Made by a program: the position numbers and the translations under genes. Below the pieces are notes generated by a model. The model saw only the letters and a program-made list of their open reading frames with translations, did not search any database and was not told the origin of the DNA. A stretch of 64,000 nucleotides of DNA. Source: Streptomyces achromogenes. GTDB taxonomy: Bacteria > Actinomycetota > Actinomycetes > Streptomycetales > Streptomycetaceae. The stretch lies in contig NZ_JAUSYH010000001.1 of the NCBI RefSeq assembly GCF_030816715.1, forward strand, positions 4,340,001 to 4,404,000, written 5' to 3'. Of the stretch, positions 42,428 through 51,215 are shown piece after piece; position 1 is the stretch's first letter; each line of letters begins with the position of its first letter.

Positions 42428-44086
42428 TCAGTTGTCGCCCTTGCGGGAGCCGAGGGTCAGGTCGACGGTGTGGGACTTGCCGTCCCGCTCGTAGGTGATC
42501 GTGACCTTGTCGCCGGGCTGGTGGGTCCAGATCTCGCCGATGAGGGTCGGGCCGCTGTCGATCACCATGTCGTCGAGCTTGGTGATGACGTCGCCGGGCT
42601 TCAGGCCGGCCTTGGCCGCCGGGCCGCCCGCCTCGACCGCGGACGCTCCGCCCTTGGCCGTGGGCGTGATCGTCGCGCCGCCCGAGGAGTCCTGCAGGGA
42701 GACCGACGCCCCGATCTTGGCGTAGACGGGCTCGCCGGTCTTGATCAGCTGCTGGGCGACGTACCTGGCCTGGTTGATCGGGATGGCGAAGCCGAGGCCG
42801 ATCGAGCCGGACTGGCTGGTGCCGCCCAGACCGCCGCCACCGGTGGACTGGATCGCGGAGTTGATGCCGATGACGTTGCCCGAGGCGTCCAGCAGCGGGC
42901 CGCCCGAGTTGCCGGGGTTGATGGAGGCGTCCGTCTGCAGGGCGCTCATGTAGGAGGCCGAGCTGCCGGTGCTGTCACTGGAGGCCACCGGGCGGTTCTT
43001 CGCGCTGATGATGCCCGTGGTGACCGTGTTGGACAGGCCGAAGGGCGCGCCGATCGCGATGGTCGAGTCGCCGACCGCCACCTTGTCGGAGTTGCCGAGA
43101 GTGAGCGGCTTGAGGTTCGAGGGGGCGTTCTTGAGCTTGATGACGGCGACGTCGTAGCCCTGGGCGTGCCCCACGACCTCGGCGTTGTACTTCTTGCCGT
43201 CCGGGAAGGTGGCCGTCACCTTGCCGCCGTCGACCGCTTCCGCGACCACGTGGTTGTTGGTGACGATGTGGCCCTGGGTGTCGAACACGAAGCCGGTGCC
43301 GGTGCCGCCCTCGCCGCTGCTGGACTCGGCCTGGATGGTCACCGTGCTGGGCAGGGCCTTGGCGGCGACGCCGGCGACGGTGCCCGGGTCGCGTTTGACC
43401 TCGCCGCCGTTGGTGGAGGAGGAGACGGTGGTCGAGCCGGTGTCGTCGTCGTTCTTGGCGAGCGTGTAGCCGAGGCCGCCGCCCAGGCCGCCCGCGACCA
43501 GCGCGGCGATCAGGATCGCGGCGACGAGCCCGCCACGGCCCTTGCCGGACTTCGGGGCGGGCTGCTGATAGGACGCGCCCCAGACGGTCCCACCGGCGCC
43601 GCCTGCACCACCGGCCCCGCCGGCGGCCGCGGAGCCGCCGTCGCCGTACGCGTGCGTGCCCGCACCGCCGTCGCCGTACGCGTGCCTGCCCGCGTCGGCG
43701 TACACCGGCGTGACCGGGGCCGGGCCGGGCCAGTCGCCTTCGGGGGCGGCCGGAGAGCCGTGCGGGGCGACGGGGGGCGGGGCCGTGCCCGTGTGCGGCG
43801 CCGAGGGGGCCTGCGACGGGGCCGGCGGCGGCCAGTCGCCGTCCGTCGGCGCCGGTGCGCCCTGCGGCGCGGTGGGCGGCGGCCAGCCTGCCTCGGGAGC
43901 GCCCGCCGCGTGGGCGGGCGCTCCCGGCGCCTGGACGTGCGTCGCCGGGAGCTCGGTGGTGGGCGCACCCGCGTCCGGCGCGGACTGCTGCGCGGAGGCC
44001 GAGGGAGAATCCACCGGCACGGGGGGTGCGGACGGGGCCGGGGGAACCTGGGTGCCCTCGTTCTTGCCCTCGTTCTCGGTGTTCAC
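42428..44086 (-). CDS. HtrA/DegP-type membrane serine protease with PDZ domain
   Basis: 552 residues from a GTG with GAGGAGAAGA upstream. The N-terminal 185 residues are Pro/Ala/Gly-rich and cytoplasmic, followed by one membrane helix (GGLVAAILIAALVAGGLGGGLGYTLA). Trypsin-like domain: catalytic His in HIVTNNHVVAEAV, Asp in YDVAVIKLK, Ser in NPGNSGGPLLD. C-terminal PDZ domain: GGASAVEAGGPAAKAGLKPGDVITKLDD. It should degrade or sense misfolded exported proteins. The long disordered cytoplasmic head is common in Streptomyces homologues. Confidence 0.95.
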   Translation of the reverse strand: MNTENEGKNEGTQVPPAPSAPPVPVDSPSASAQQSAPDAGAPTTELPATHVQAPGAPAHAAGAPEAGWPPPTAPQGAPAPTDGDWPPPAPSQAPSAPHTGTAPPPVAPHGSPAAPEGDWPGPAPVTPVYADAGRHAYGDGGAGTHAYGDGGSAAAGGAGGAGGAGGTVWGASYQQPAPKSGKGRGGLVAAILIAALVAGGLGGGLGYTLAKNDDDTGSTTVSSSTNGGEVKRDPGTVAGVAAKALPSTVTIQAESSSGEGGTGTGFVFDTQGHIVTNNHVVAEAVDGGKVTATFPDGKKYNAEVVGHAQGYDVAVIKLKNAPSNLKPLTLGNSDKVAVGDSTIAIGAPFGLSNTVTTGIISAKNRPVASSDSTGSSASYMSALQTDASINPGNSGGPLLDASGNVIGINSAIQSTGGGGLGGTSQSGSIGLGFAIPINQARYVAQQLIKTGEPVYAKIGASVSLQDSSGGATITPTAKGGASAVEAGGPAAKAGLKPGDVITKLDDMVIDSGPTLIGEIWTHQPGDKVTITYERDGKSHTVDLTLGSRKGDN

Positions 44087-44331
44087 AGCTCTTCTCCTCG
44101 ATCCACGGCTGTTGTCGTCGGTCGTACTCAGGTCACGCTCGTCGCGCGCTGAAGCAGTACAGGTGTTCCTGTGTACGTCTCAGCTTTTCCCACGGGCCGT
44201 CAGAGCACCATAAGCGGTGGCTGTGGGTCCTTGACCATTCTTTATAAGGGGTATTACGCACAATAAGCGCGCATCTTCGAAACATCTCAGAGGGTTCTCA
44301 GACGACTGCGTGCCGGTGGCACGATGACGCG

Positions 44332-45168
44332 GTGACTCACGCACGGCAGCACCACATTCAAGTCGTCGCTCACCGAGGCGCTTCCGAGGAGGCCCCCGAG
44401 CACACCCTGGCCGCGTACAAGAAGGCGATCGAGGATGGGGCGGACGCCCTCGAGTGCGACGTACGGCTGACCGCGGACGGTCATCTCGTCTGCGTGCACG
44501 ACCGTCGCGTCAACCGTACGTCCAACGGACGCGGCGCGGTCTCCGCCCTGGAGCTCGCCGACCTCGCGGCGCTGGACTTCGGCTCCTGGAAGACGAAGGA
44601 GGCCCGCGACGCCTGGCAGACGCGCGAGGAGGACCCGGACTGGGAGGTCCGGCCCGAGGACCGCGAGGAGACCTCCGTCCTGACCCTGGAGCGTCTGCTG
44701 GAACTCGTCTCCGACGCGGGACGCCGGGTGGAACTGGCCATCGAGACCAAGCATCCGACGCGGTGGGCCGGGCAGGTGGAGGAGCGACTGCTGGCGCTGC
44801 TGAAGAAGTTCGGCCTGGACGCGCCGGCCTCGGCGGCCGAGTCCCCGGTGCGGATCATGAGCTTCTCTGCCCGCTCGCTGCACCGGGTGCGCGCCGCCGC
44901 TCCCACGATGCCGACCGTGTACCTGATGCAGTTCGTCTCGCCCCGGCTGCGCGACGGCCGACTGCCCGCGGGCGTCGGGATCGCGGGCCCGTCCATGCGG
45001 ATCGTGCGCAGCCATCCCGCCTACGTCCAGCGGCTGAAACGAGCCGGGCACCAGGTGCACGTGTGGACGGTGAACGAGCCCGGCGACGTCGACCTCTGCG
45101 TCGAACTGGGCGTCGACGCCATCATCACCAACCGCCCGCGCGCGGTGCTCGGACGACTCGGCCGCTGA
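44332..45168 (+). CDS. glycerophosphodiester phosphodiesterase
   Basis: 278 residues from a GTG. GDPD TIM-barrel signature: VVAHRGASEEAPEHTLAAYKKAIEDGADALECDVRLTADGHLVCVHDRRV, with catalytic His/Arg in HRG and the E-x-D metal ligands in ECDVR. The end VHVWTVNEPGDVDLCVELGVDAIITNRP is typical. No signal peptide is seen, so it is cytoplasmic. It hydrolyses glycerophosphodiesters to sn-glycerol-3-phosphate and an alcohol. Confidence 0.95.
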   Translation: MTHARQHHIQVVAHRGASEEAPEHTLAAYKKAIEDGADALECDVRLTADGHLVCVHDRRVNRTSNGRGAVSALELADLAALDFGSWKTKEARDAWQTREEDPDWEVRPEDREETSVLTLERLLELVSDAGRRVELAIETKHPTRWAGQVEERLLALLKKFGLDAPASAAESPVRIMSFSARSLHRVRAAAPTMPTVYLMQFVSPRLRDGRLPAGVGIAGPSMRIVRSHPAYVQRLKRAGHQVHVWTVNEPGDVDLCVELGVDAIITNRPRAVLGRLGR

Positions 45169-45606
45169 CCCAGGGGACGCGGGCCCATGACTCTTGAGCC
45201 CGCACCCCCTTCGGCCCGTGCCTGCCTTGAGCCGTGCCTGCCTTGACCCGTGCCTGCCTCAACCCCTGCCCTCTTCGGCCCCTGCCTCCTTCACCCGTGC
45301 CTCCTTCGGCCCGCGCGCCCGGCCCGAAGCCCCGAGAGGGGGCCTGAGTCCGTTCGGAGAAAGTCACAGAAGTCCCACGTGTCCCATCCACACCTCTTGA
45401 CCACACCGTGCGTCTACAGCATTCTCCGTTCCAGCCATACCGTCCAAATTCAGCCACGCACTGAACAGGCGCTCACAGGGAGTGCTCCGGCGCGTTCGCT
45501 GCGTATTCGGTCGTTCCGAATGCGTCGCCGGACCTGCATTGGCCGGTTTCCGGTACAGGCCAATGGGGCATCCACTCCGTGGCGTGGGGCGAAGGAGGTC
45601 TCGGGG
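45169..45606. other. intergenic region before the HATPase gene
   Basis: About 440 bases. 45190-45340 contains loosely repeated TGCCT-rich DNA. The frame of the following gene is open through much of it, but without a convincing start until 45520 or 45607. No separate gene seen. Confidence 0.45.
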
Positions 45607-46158
45607 GTGGCGTTGGTGGTGGCACAGGAGGTGCCCGCGTCGTCGAGCATGGCCGTATCCCATGGCCCTGCGGGCGTGGGAAACGCGAGACACCGCATGC
45701 GCGATCACTTGCGCAGGGGCGGAGTGTCGGAATCGGTCATCGACGACGCCGTACTGATCCTTTCCGAACTCCTGAGCAATGCCTGCAAGCACGGCAGACC
45801 GCTGGGCGACGCCCTGGCCGGGGACGGCGACGTCCGGGCCGCGTGGCGGGTCGACCCGGGTGGCCGGCTGGTGGTCGAGGTGACCGACGGCGGCGGCCCG
45901 ACCCGCCCGGCCCCGGCCACTCCTTCCGTCACCGCCCACGGCGGTCGCGGGCTCAACATCATCACGGCGCTCTCCGACGACTGGGGCGTACGGGACGACG
46001 CCCGCGGTGAGGTGACGGTGTGGGCCGTCGTCCACGCGGACGTGTACGACCCGGACGCCGGCTGTCGACGCGACGACTTCGCGAGCCGGGTCGCCGCCCC
46101 GTCGGTGGCCTCGATCCCCGGCCTCGACTTCGCGGACGCCTTCGACGACCTGGACTAG
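45607..46158 (+). CDS. SpoIIAB/RsbW-type ATP-binding protein
   Basis: 183 residues from the GTG at 45607, chosen because AAGGAGGT, a perfect ribosome site, lies eight bases upstream (an ATG at 45520 without such a site is the alternative). The GHKL ATPase fold is recognisable: ILSELLSNACKHGRPLGDAL (N box), LVVEVTDGGGPTRP (G1) and THGGRGLNIITAL-like AHGGRGLNIITALSDDWG (G2). Proteins of this family phosphorylate anti-anti-sigma factors and bind sigma factors. No partner is adjacent; the SpoIIE-type phosphatases at 15443 and 49509 are candidates for opposing enzymes. Confidence 0.88.
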   Translation: MALVVAQEVPASSSMAVSHGPAGVGNARHRMRDHLRRGGVSESVIDDAVLILSELLSNACKHGRPLGDALAGDGDVRAAWRVDPGGRLVVEVTDGGGPTRPAPATPSVTAHGGRGLNIITALSDDWGVRDDARGEVTVWAVVHADVYDPDAGCRRDDFASRVAAPSVASIPGLDFADAFDDLD

Positions 46159-46336
46159 GGACGCGAAGGTCCGGGACTTGACGAACCGGTACGTGAAGAA
46201 CGGGCACGCGGGGCGTCGCGGGGAACGTCGCGCACGACTGCCGCGTCGTCCACGTCGTCCACAGGTTCCCGTGACGGAGCGTACGAACGGCTAGGCTCCC
46301 GCCGTACCAGACGAGCCGTAACCGGGAGACACCCAG

Positions 46337-47302
46337 ATGGCCAAGAAGCGACTCCAGACGACCGCAAAGCGGCCGCAGCCCACCGACGCGGACATCCCGG
46401 TCGTCGGCGCGCGGGAGCCCTGCCCGTGCGGCAGCGGTCGCCGCTACAAGGCCTGCCACGGCCGGGCCGCCGCGCACGCGGTGACCGAGCTGGTGCAGCG
46501 TCCCTTCGAGGGCCTGCCGGGCGAGTGCGACTGGGTGGCGCTGCGCGAACTGGTGCCGGCCGCCACGGTGGAGCTGGCGCTGAAGGGCGGTCTGCCCGAG
46601 GGCGTTCCGTCCGTCACGCTCGCCACCGTCCTGCCGATGGCCTGGCCCGCCCTGCGCCGCGACGACGGCTCGGTGCTGCTCGGCCTGCAGAACGACACGC
46701 CGTCGGGCGACCTCAGCCGTGACCTGGCGGACACCCTGCAGCGGGCGCTGGAGTCGGACCCCGGCACTCCGGTGCAGGCGCGCCGCGCCCCGGCGGACGG
46801 TCCGCGGATGCAGGATCTGCTCGACGCCGAAGGCGCGTTCGAGCCAGTTGTGCACAGTGGCTTCGAGTTCTGGGTCCCGGACCCGGAGAACGCCGCGCCG
46901 GAGGTGGCCGCCTCCCTGGAGCGCGCCAACGCCGCGGCGATCCCGACCGTGAAGCTGACCGGCGTCGACGCCGCGTACTGGTGCGAGACCCCGGACAAGA
47001 ACCACCTGCGCTGGGTCATGCCGCACCCGGAGGAGCAGCTTCTGGACGCCCTCGCGCGGCTGCACGCGGCGGGCCGCTCCGGCCTCGGCGAGGGCACGCG
47101 TCTGGTGGGCTCGTTCCGGGCGCACGGCGTGACGGTGCCGGTCTGGGACCTGCCGAGCGCGGTCACCGCGGACGACGTGGAGAAGCCCGCCGCCGAGTTC
47201 GCCGAGCGCCTCGCCGGGGCGCTGGCCTCGGACGCGCCGCTCACCGCCGACGAGCGTCGCGCGCGTGGCGGCCTGACCAACCGACAGGTGACGCTCAGCT
47301 GA
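46337..47302 (+). CDS. DUF5926 family protein with SEC-C motif
   Basis: 321 residues. Basic N-terminus (MAKKRLQTTAKRPQPT), then a SEC-C zinc-binding motif PCPCGSGRRYKACHG (about 32-46), then the DUF5926 domain to the end (LVQRPFEGLPGECDWVALRELVPAATVELAL...NHLRWVMPHPEEQLLDALARLH). Conserved across Streptomyces; function unknown. GGGAGA upstream of the ATG. Confidence 0.9.
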   Translation: MAKKRLQTTAKRPQPTDADIPVVGAREPCPCGSGRRYKACHGRAAAHAVTELVQRPFEGLPGECDWVALRELVPAATVELALKGGLPEGVPSVTLATVLPMAWPALRRDDGSVLLGLQNDTPSGDLSRDLADTLQRALESDPGTPVQARRAPADGPRMQDLLDAEGAFEPVVHSGFEFWVPDPENAAPEVAASLERANAAAIPTVKLTGVDAAYWCETPDKNHLRWVMPHPEEQLLDALARLHAAGRSGLGEGTRLVGSFRAHGVTVPVWDLPSAVTADDVEKPAAEFAERLAGALASDAPLTADERRARGGLTNRQVTLS

Positions 47303-47405
47303 CACACAGGTACGGGAGACGGCCGCGCTGACCGGCCGGCCAGCGGCCCGGACGCCGGCGGCCGGCGTGAGCCCGCTCACAACTGCCCCCGGAACAAGGC
47401 GAGTC

Positions 47406-47550
47406 GGCGCCTCGAGCGCCGATTCGCCGGTGTCCGGAAAGCCGATGAAAACAAGAGATCGAATTTGCGTAGCGCCGATCTCTTGTTACCGTTCGAGGAG
47501 CCCGGTTGCTGGTGCATCCCCCGTCGCCAGCAACCGGGTTCTTCTGTTTC
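47406..47550 (+). ncRNA. possible small RNA or multi-hairpin 3' region
   Basis: Three hairpins in series: GGCGC-TCGA type around 47405-47420; an 11-base perfect stem (47451-47461 with 47476-47486); and a 12-base perfect stem (47501-47512 with 47527-47538) followed by TTCTTCTGTTT, a canonical intrinsic terminator. The last hairpin alone would serve as the DUF5926 terminator. The separate 11-base stem suggests a structured transcript. No covariance evidence is available. Confidence 0.4.
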
Positions 47551-47579
47551 CGGCCCCGCTCACGCGCCGACACCGCACG

Positions 47580-48314
47580 TCAACTGCCCGTGTCCGAGGG
47601 GAAGTTGCTGCCGGAGCGGAGTAGCAGCGGACTGTCTCCGATCGCTTCGGCGAACTCCGTGACCGCCGTGTACGCGGCCGGCTCGCCGCGGCTCGGCTCA
47701 TGGGGCGTCTCACAGGACTGCGGCTCGTCCTCGGCGGCCACCGTGCACCGCGTCCGCACGGTGCGGCCCGCGGGGCCCATGAGGCTCAGGAAGGCGTCCA
47801 GGGCGCGCCCCGTGGCGTTGCGGTAGTAGGTGCGCGCCCAGGTGTCCTCGCCCCGGGAGAGCACACAGGTCTGCGCCTCGACCCCGTCGGGGGAGGTCAG
47901 CTCTGGACCGCAGCGGGCGGCGGTCGCCAGGCCGATCCCCAGCAGCAGCGGCGACCTGGAGGGGCCGCCGGAAGGCCCATCGGTGTCGGCACCGCGCCCG
48001 GCAGCCCCGTCGGTCCCACGAGTCCCATCGGTCCCGGCAGTCGCATCGGTCCCGTCGGTCGCACGCCGCTCGGCCCCGACAGCCCCTTCGACCGCACGCG
48101 GCTCGCCCACTGCGCCGGCAGCGCCCGTGCGCCGGTCCGCCGCGCCGACGGCCCGCTCGGCGGCCGTGCCGGAAGAGCGCGGGCCGGCGGCATGCACGTC
48201 GGCCCGGTCGGACGCGCGTCCGTCTTCGCCGGCCGGCCCCGCGGACGCCATGGCCAGGGGCAGGGCGATCGCGCCGGTCACGACGCCCCCGAGGGCGAGC
48301 AGACGAAGGTTCAT
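47580..48314 (-). CDS. secreted protein of unknown function
   Basis: 244 residues from the ATG at 48314. Signal peptide (MNLRLLALGGVVTGAIALPL, cleavage near AMASA). A low-complexity Gly/Ala/Thr/Asp region (about 35-115, with TDGTDATAGTDGTRGTDG repeats) precedes a compact C-terminal domain with conserved-looking Cys (RCGPELTSPDGVEAQTCVLS...TRCTVAAEDEPQSCETP), probably two disulphides. An extracellular domain of unknown role. Confidence 0.7.
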   Translation of the reverse strand: MNLRLLALGGVVTGAIALPLAMASAGPAGEDGRASDRADVHAAGPRSSGTAAERAVGAADRRTGAAGAVGEPRAVEGAVGAERRATDGTDATAGTDGTRGTDGAAGRGADTDGPSGGPSRSPLLLGIGLATAARCGPELTSPDGVEAQTCVLSRGEDTWARTYYRNATGRALDAFLSLMGPAGRTVRTRCTVAAEDEPQSCETPHEPSRGEPAAYTAVTEFAEAIGDSPLLLRSGSNFPSDTGS

Positions 48315-48370
48315 GTAGCGGAAGATAGAGGGCGGACACGGGCGTCCCGGCCGGCGCGCACCCGACACCC

Positions 48371-49036
48371 CTACAACTCGGGAGCGCTCACACCCGTACG
48401 AGTGAGGGCGTCCACGACGGCGTCCACCACGGCCTCGACGTCGGGCACCCAGGGCGAGGCCGAGCCGGGCAGGGGAGCCCGCTCCCACCGGATGTCCCCG
48501 TTCCCCGTCACCGACGGGGGCAGGGCGAGATAGCCGCCCTCGCCGTGGAAGCGCAGGGAGCCCGGCACGAAGTCCTTGGCGTAGAGCAGCTCACCCAGCT
48601 GCTCCATCGAGTACGGCCGGACGAGGATGAACCAGCGCGTGGGCGAGGCGACGACCGGCCCGAGGCGCATGCCCTGCTCGTCGAGCGCCACGAGCGCGCG
48701 CGACGCCGCGAGGGCGGGGAGGCTGACCGCGCAGGGGGCGGCGCCCCCGGTGGCCAGGATGATCGGTGCGGCCGGCCGGTTGCCCCACCACCAGCGCACC
48801 ATGCGCGCGTCGCAGGTGGCGGCGAGGAGGCCGGGGTCGAAGGGGTGAGCACCGGGGACCGTGCACTCCGGGTCGGGGCAGGTGCAGCGGGAGGTGCTCC
48901 GCTGGTCGGCCGCCGCTCCCGGGAGGACGGGCCACTGCCAGTCCTCCGCGAACGTCAGTGCCGAGTCGATCAACTCAGGTCCCGCGTCGCCGGACTGGGA
49001 CAGGAGCCTGCGTCGCTTTCCGAGGATCTCGCGCAT
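48371..49036 (-). CDS. short Prim-Pol domain protein
   Basis: 221 residues. The Prim-Pol N-terminal pattern is visible: ALTFAEDWQWPVLPGAAADQ, a Cys-rich segment CTCPDPECTVPGAHPFDPGLLAATCDARMVRWWW, APIILATGGAAPCAVSLPALA, and FHGEGGYLALPPS. It is shorter than the Prim-Pol at 36806, and the acidic D-x-D triad is not obvious, so it may be a non-catalytic relative. It faces away from the phosphatase gene at 49509. Confidence 0.8.
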   Translation of the reverse strand: MREILGKRRRLLSQSGDAGPELIDSALTFAEDWQWPVLPGAAADQRSTSRCTCPDPECTVPGAHPFDPGLLAATCDARMVRWWWGNRPAAPIILATGGAAPCAVSLPALAASRALVALDEQGMRLGPVVASPTRWFILVRPYSMEQLGELLYAKDFVPGSLRFHGEGGYLALPPSVTGNGDIRWERAPLPGSASPWVPDVEAVVDAVVDALTRTGVSAPEL

Positions 49037-49508
49037 GAGCGCTCGTTCCTTTCCGTTGCACCGCTGGCAACACCGTGGGCCACATCACACCATGTGTCGA
49101 TCACTTCACTGTGCGTACCTTTTGGCGCATCACACCCCTGTACTGGACAAGGGGAACCCCTCAGGGTCGAGCGGTGGCTGCTCGCGCGGCCACTCGATCC
49201 GACTCGCGTCCATCTAAATGCCGGGCGTGGCGTGGGGTGGCGAAGTCTGGCGTTTAACGTCGCACGTATTTCTCTCCGCCTCCGCCACGGGAGGATGGGG
49301 CACGGTCGTCGATGACTATGACGCCCGGTGCGGTCACCAGGTTCCGGAGGCTCCTCACGAGCTCCCGACGACCCCTGGCCCTTACCGAGTACGTACCCAT
49401 CACGACCGCTGTGACGCTCCGTTGAGCAAGGCCAGTCGACCGCAATCAACCGTTACCCGAGGCAGTTTTAAGCCAATCTTGCAATTTCGCAAGGGAGCCG
49501 GAAGAACC
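49037..49508. other. intergenic region between Prim-Pol and phosphatase genes
   Basis: About 470 bases with no gene seen. The frame of the phosphatase is open back to 49218, but the sequence before 49509 is not protein-like and lacks a ribosome site. It probably contains divergent promoters; the A/T-rich AATCTTGCAATTTCGCAAG at 49475-49493 has a small dyad. Confidence 0.45.
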
Positions 49509-51116
49509 GTGCGCGATTCTCCCAAAGACCCCGTGGACACCAGCGACCCCGGCAGGACAATGCTGGACATCCCCTCACGAGTGCGTGTACATGTGGAGAC
49601 ACCGCTAGCGGCGCAGAATGACATGGGGGTTTGCGATGCTTTTGAGCAATACGCTCCGGTCCGAGAGCCGGACGCCATGAACGCCCCTCACCCTCCGAAA
49701 GTGGCCGGAATCGATCCCACGGTTCCTTCGCCCGCACACACTGTCCCGCCCGCGCCCGCCGTCCCGGGCGGTTCCGCCGTCCCCGTGGCCGCCTCCGTCC
49801 CCCCGGATCCGTCGTCCGGCGCTCCCGGCATGCCGGGAGCGGGGGCCCTGCTGACGGACCGGCTGGCCGGCTGGGTCTCGGACCTCACCACGCTGCACGA
49901 ACTCACCGAACGCCTGGCCCGTACGGCCGTGCTGCACGACGCCCTCCAGGAGCTGCTGCACGCCGGAGCCGCCCTCGTGGGCGCCCGCCGCGGTCTCGTC
50001 GTCCTCGAACCGGCCGACCGGCTGGGCCCCGACACCACCATCGGGCTGGGCCTCGGCCGTGCCGACCTCGGCCACATCGAGACCGTCCCGCGCAGCGCCC
50101 TGTCTTACGGCCGCATCCTCGACGGGCTGCCCGGCGGCGAAGGGGAGATCACCGAGCCCGACCTCCTCTCCGGGGACGGCCTCGACCCCCGTCACCGCGA
50201 GGTGGCCGCCCGCCTCGGCTACGCCGCCAGCTACGCGCTGCCGCTGGAGGCGGACGACGCCTCCGGCCGGCTGGGCGCGGCCGTGTGGCTCTACGACGAG
50301 CCCGCCGAGCCGGGCGAACGCCAGCGCCACCTGATCGGCCTGTACGTCCGGTACGCCGCCGAGCACCTGGCGCGGCTGGTGGAGCTCGAGCGCACACGCG
50401 CGTGTATGAAGACCATGTCCGAGGAGCTGCTGCCGTCCCGGCTGCCGCGCGTGCCCGGCGTCCAGCTCGCCGCCCGGCACCGCACCGGCCCGCGCGGGGG
50501 CGGCGACTGGTACGACGCGCTGCCGCTGCCGGACGCCGCACTGGGTCTGGCCGTCGGTTCCGTCACCGGGTCCGGGCCGAGCGCCGTCGCCGCGATGGGC
50601 AGGCTGCGCGCCTCCCTGCGGGCGTACGCGGTGATGGAGGGCGAGGACCCCGTCGCCGTCCTGTCCGACCTGGAACTGCTGCTGCGGCTGACCGAGCCCG
50701 CGCGGTCGGCCACCGCGCTGTTCGCGTACTGCGAACCCGCCCTGCGCAAGATCACCCTGGCCGGCGCGGGGCACTGCCCGCCGCTGCTGGTCGGGGAGCG
50801 GCGCACGGAATTCGTGGAGACCTCCGTCTCCGCGCCGTTGGGCATGCTGGCCTGCTGGGAGGCGCCGAGCGTCGAGCTCGAGGCCGAACCGGGCGAGACG
50901 GTCCTGCTCTACACCGACGGACTGCTGCACCGCACCGGCGACCCCGCCGACCGCGCCTTCGCCCGGCTGCACGCGGCGGCCGCCGGGGTGCCCAAGCCGC
51001 TGCGCCAGGACCCCGGGGCGGTCGCCGACCACGTACTGCGCACGATGCTGCCGGACGGCCTGTACGAGCAGGACAGCGACGAGGACGTGGTGCTGCTCGC
51101 GGCCCGTTTCGAGTAG
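49509..51116 (+). CDS. SpoIIE-type PP2C phosphatase with GAF domain
   Basis: 535 residues from the GTG at 49509 (VRDSPKDPVDTSDPG), preceded by GGGAGCCGGAAG. A long Pro-rich N-terminus (to about 110), a GAF domain (about 120-290, LHELTERLARTAVLHDALQELLHAGAALVGARRGLVVLE), a linker helix (RTRACMKTMSEELLPSRLP), and the PPM domain with RGGGDWYDALPLPD, NAxGH-like LAGAGHCPPLLV, and LLYTDGLLHRTGDPADRAF. Phosphatase motif II (normally DVxGHG) reads VGSVTGSGPSAV, lacking the metal-binding Asp, so activity may be reduced or altered. Signalling role in sigma-factor partner switching by family. Confidence 0.88.
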   Translation: MRDSPKDPVDTSDPGRTMLDIPSRVRVHVETPLAAQNDMGVCDAFEQYAPVREPDAMNAPHPPKVAGIDPTVPSPAHTVPPAPAVPGGSAVPVAASVPPDPSSGAPGMPGAGALLTDRLAGWVSDLTTLHELTERLARTAVLHDALQELLHAGAALVGARRGLVVLEPADRLGPDTTIGLGLGRADLGHIETVPRSALSYGRILDGLPGGEGEITEPDLLSGDGLDPRHREVAARLGYAASYALPLEADDASGRLGAAVWLYDEPAEPGERQRHLIGLYVRYAAEHLARLVELERTRACMKTMSEELLPSRLPRVPGVQLAARHRTGPRGGGDWYDALPLPDAALGLAVGSVTGSGPSAVAAMGRLRASLRAYAVMEGEDPVAVLSDLELLLRLTEPARSATALFAYCEPALRKITLAGAGHCPPLLVGERRTEFVETSVSAPLGMLACWEAPSVELEAEPGETVLLYTDGLLHRTGDPADRAFARLHAAAAGVPKPLRQDPGAVADHVLRTMLPDGLYEQDSDEDVVLLAARFE

Positions 51117-51215
51117 GGCCGCGGCGACAGCCGGTAAGAGGTCATTCGGGCCTGGGCCCCCTTCCGTACGACCGTACGATGGAGGGGGTCCAGTGCCGTA
51201 TCTAGGAGGATGACC

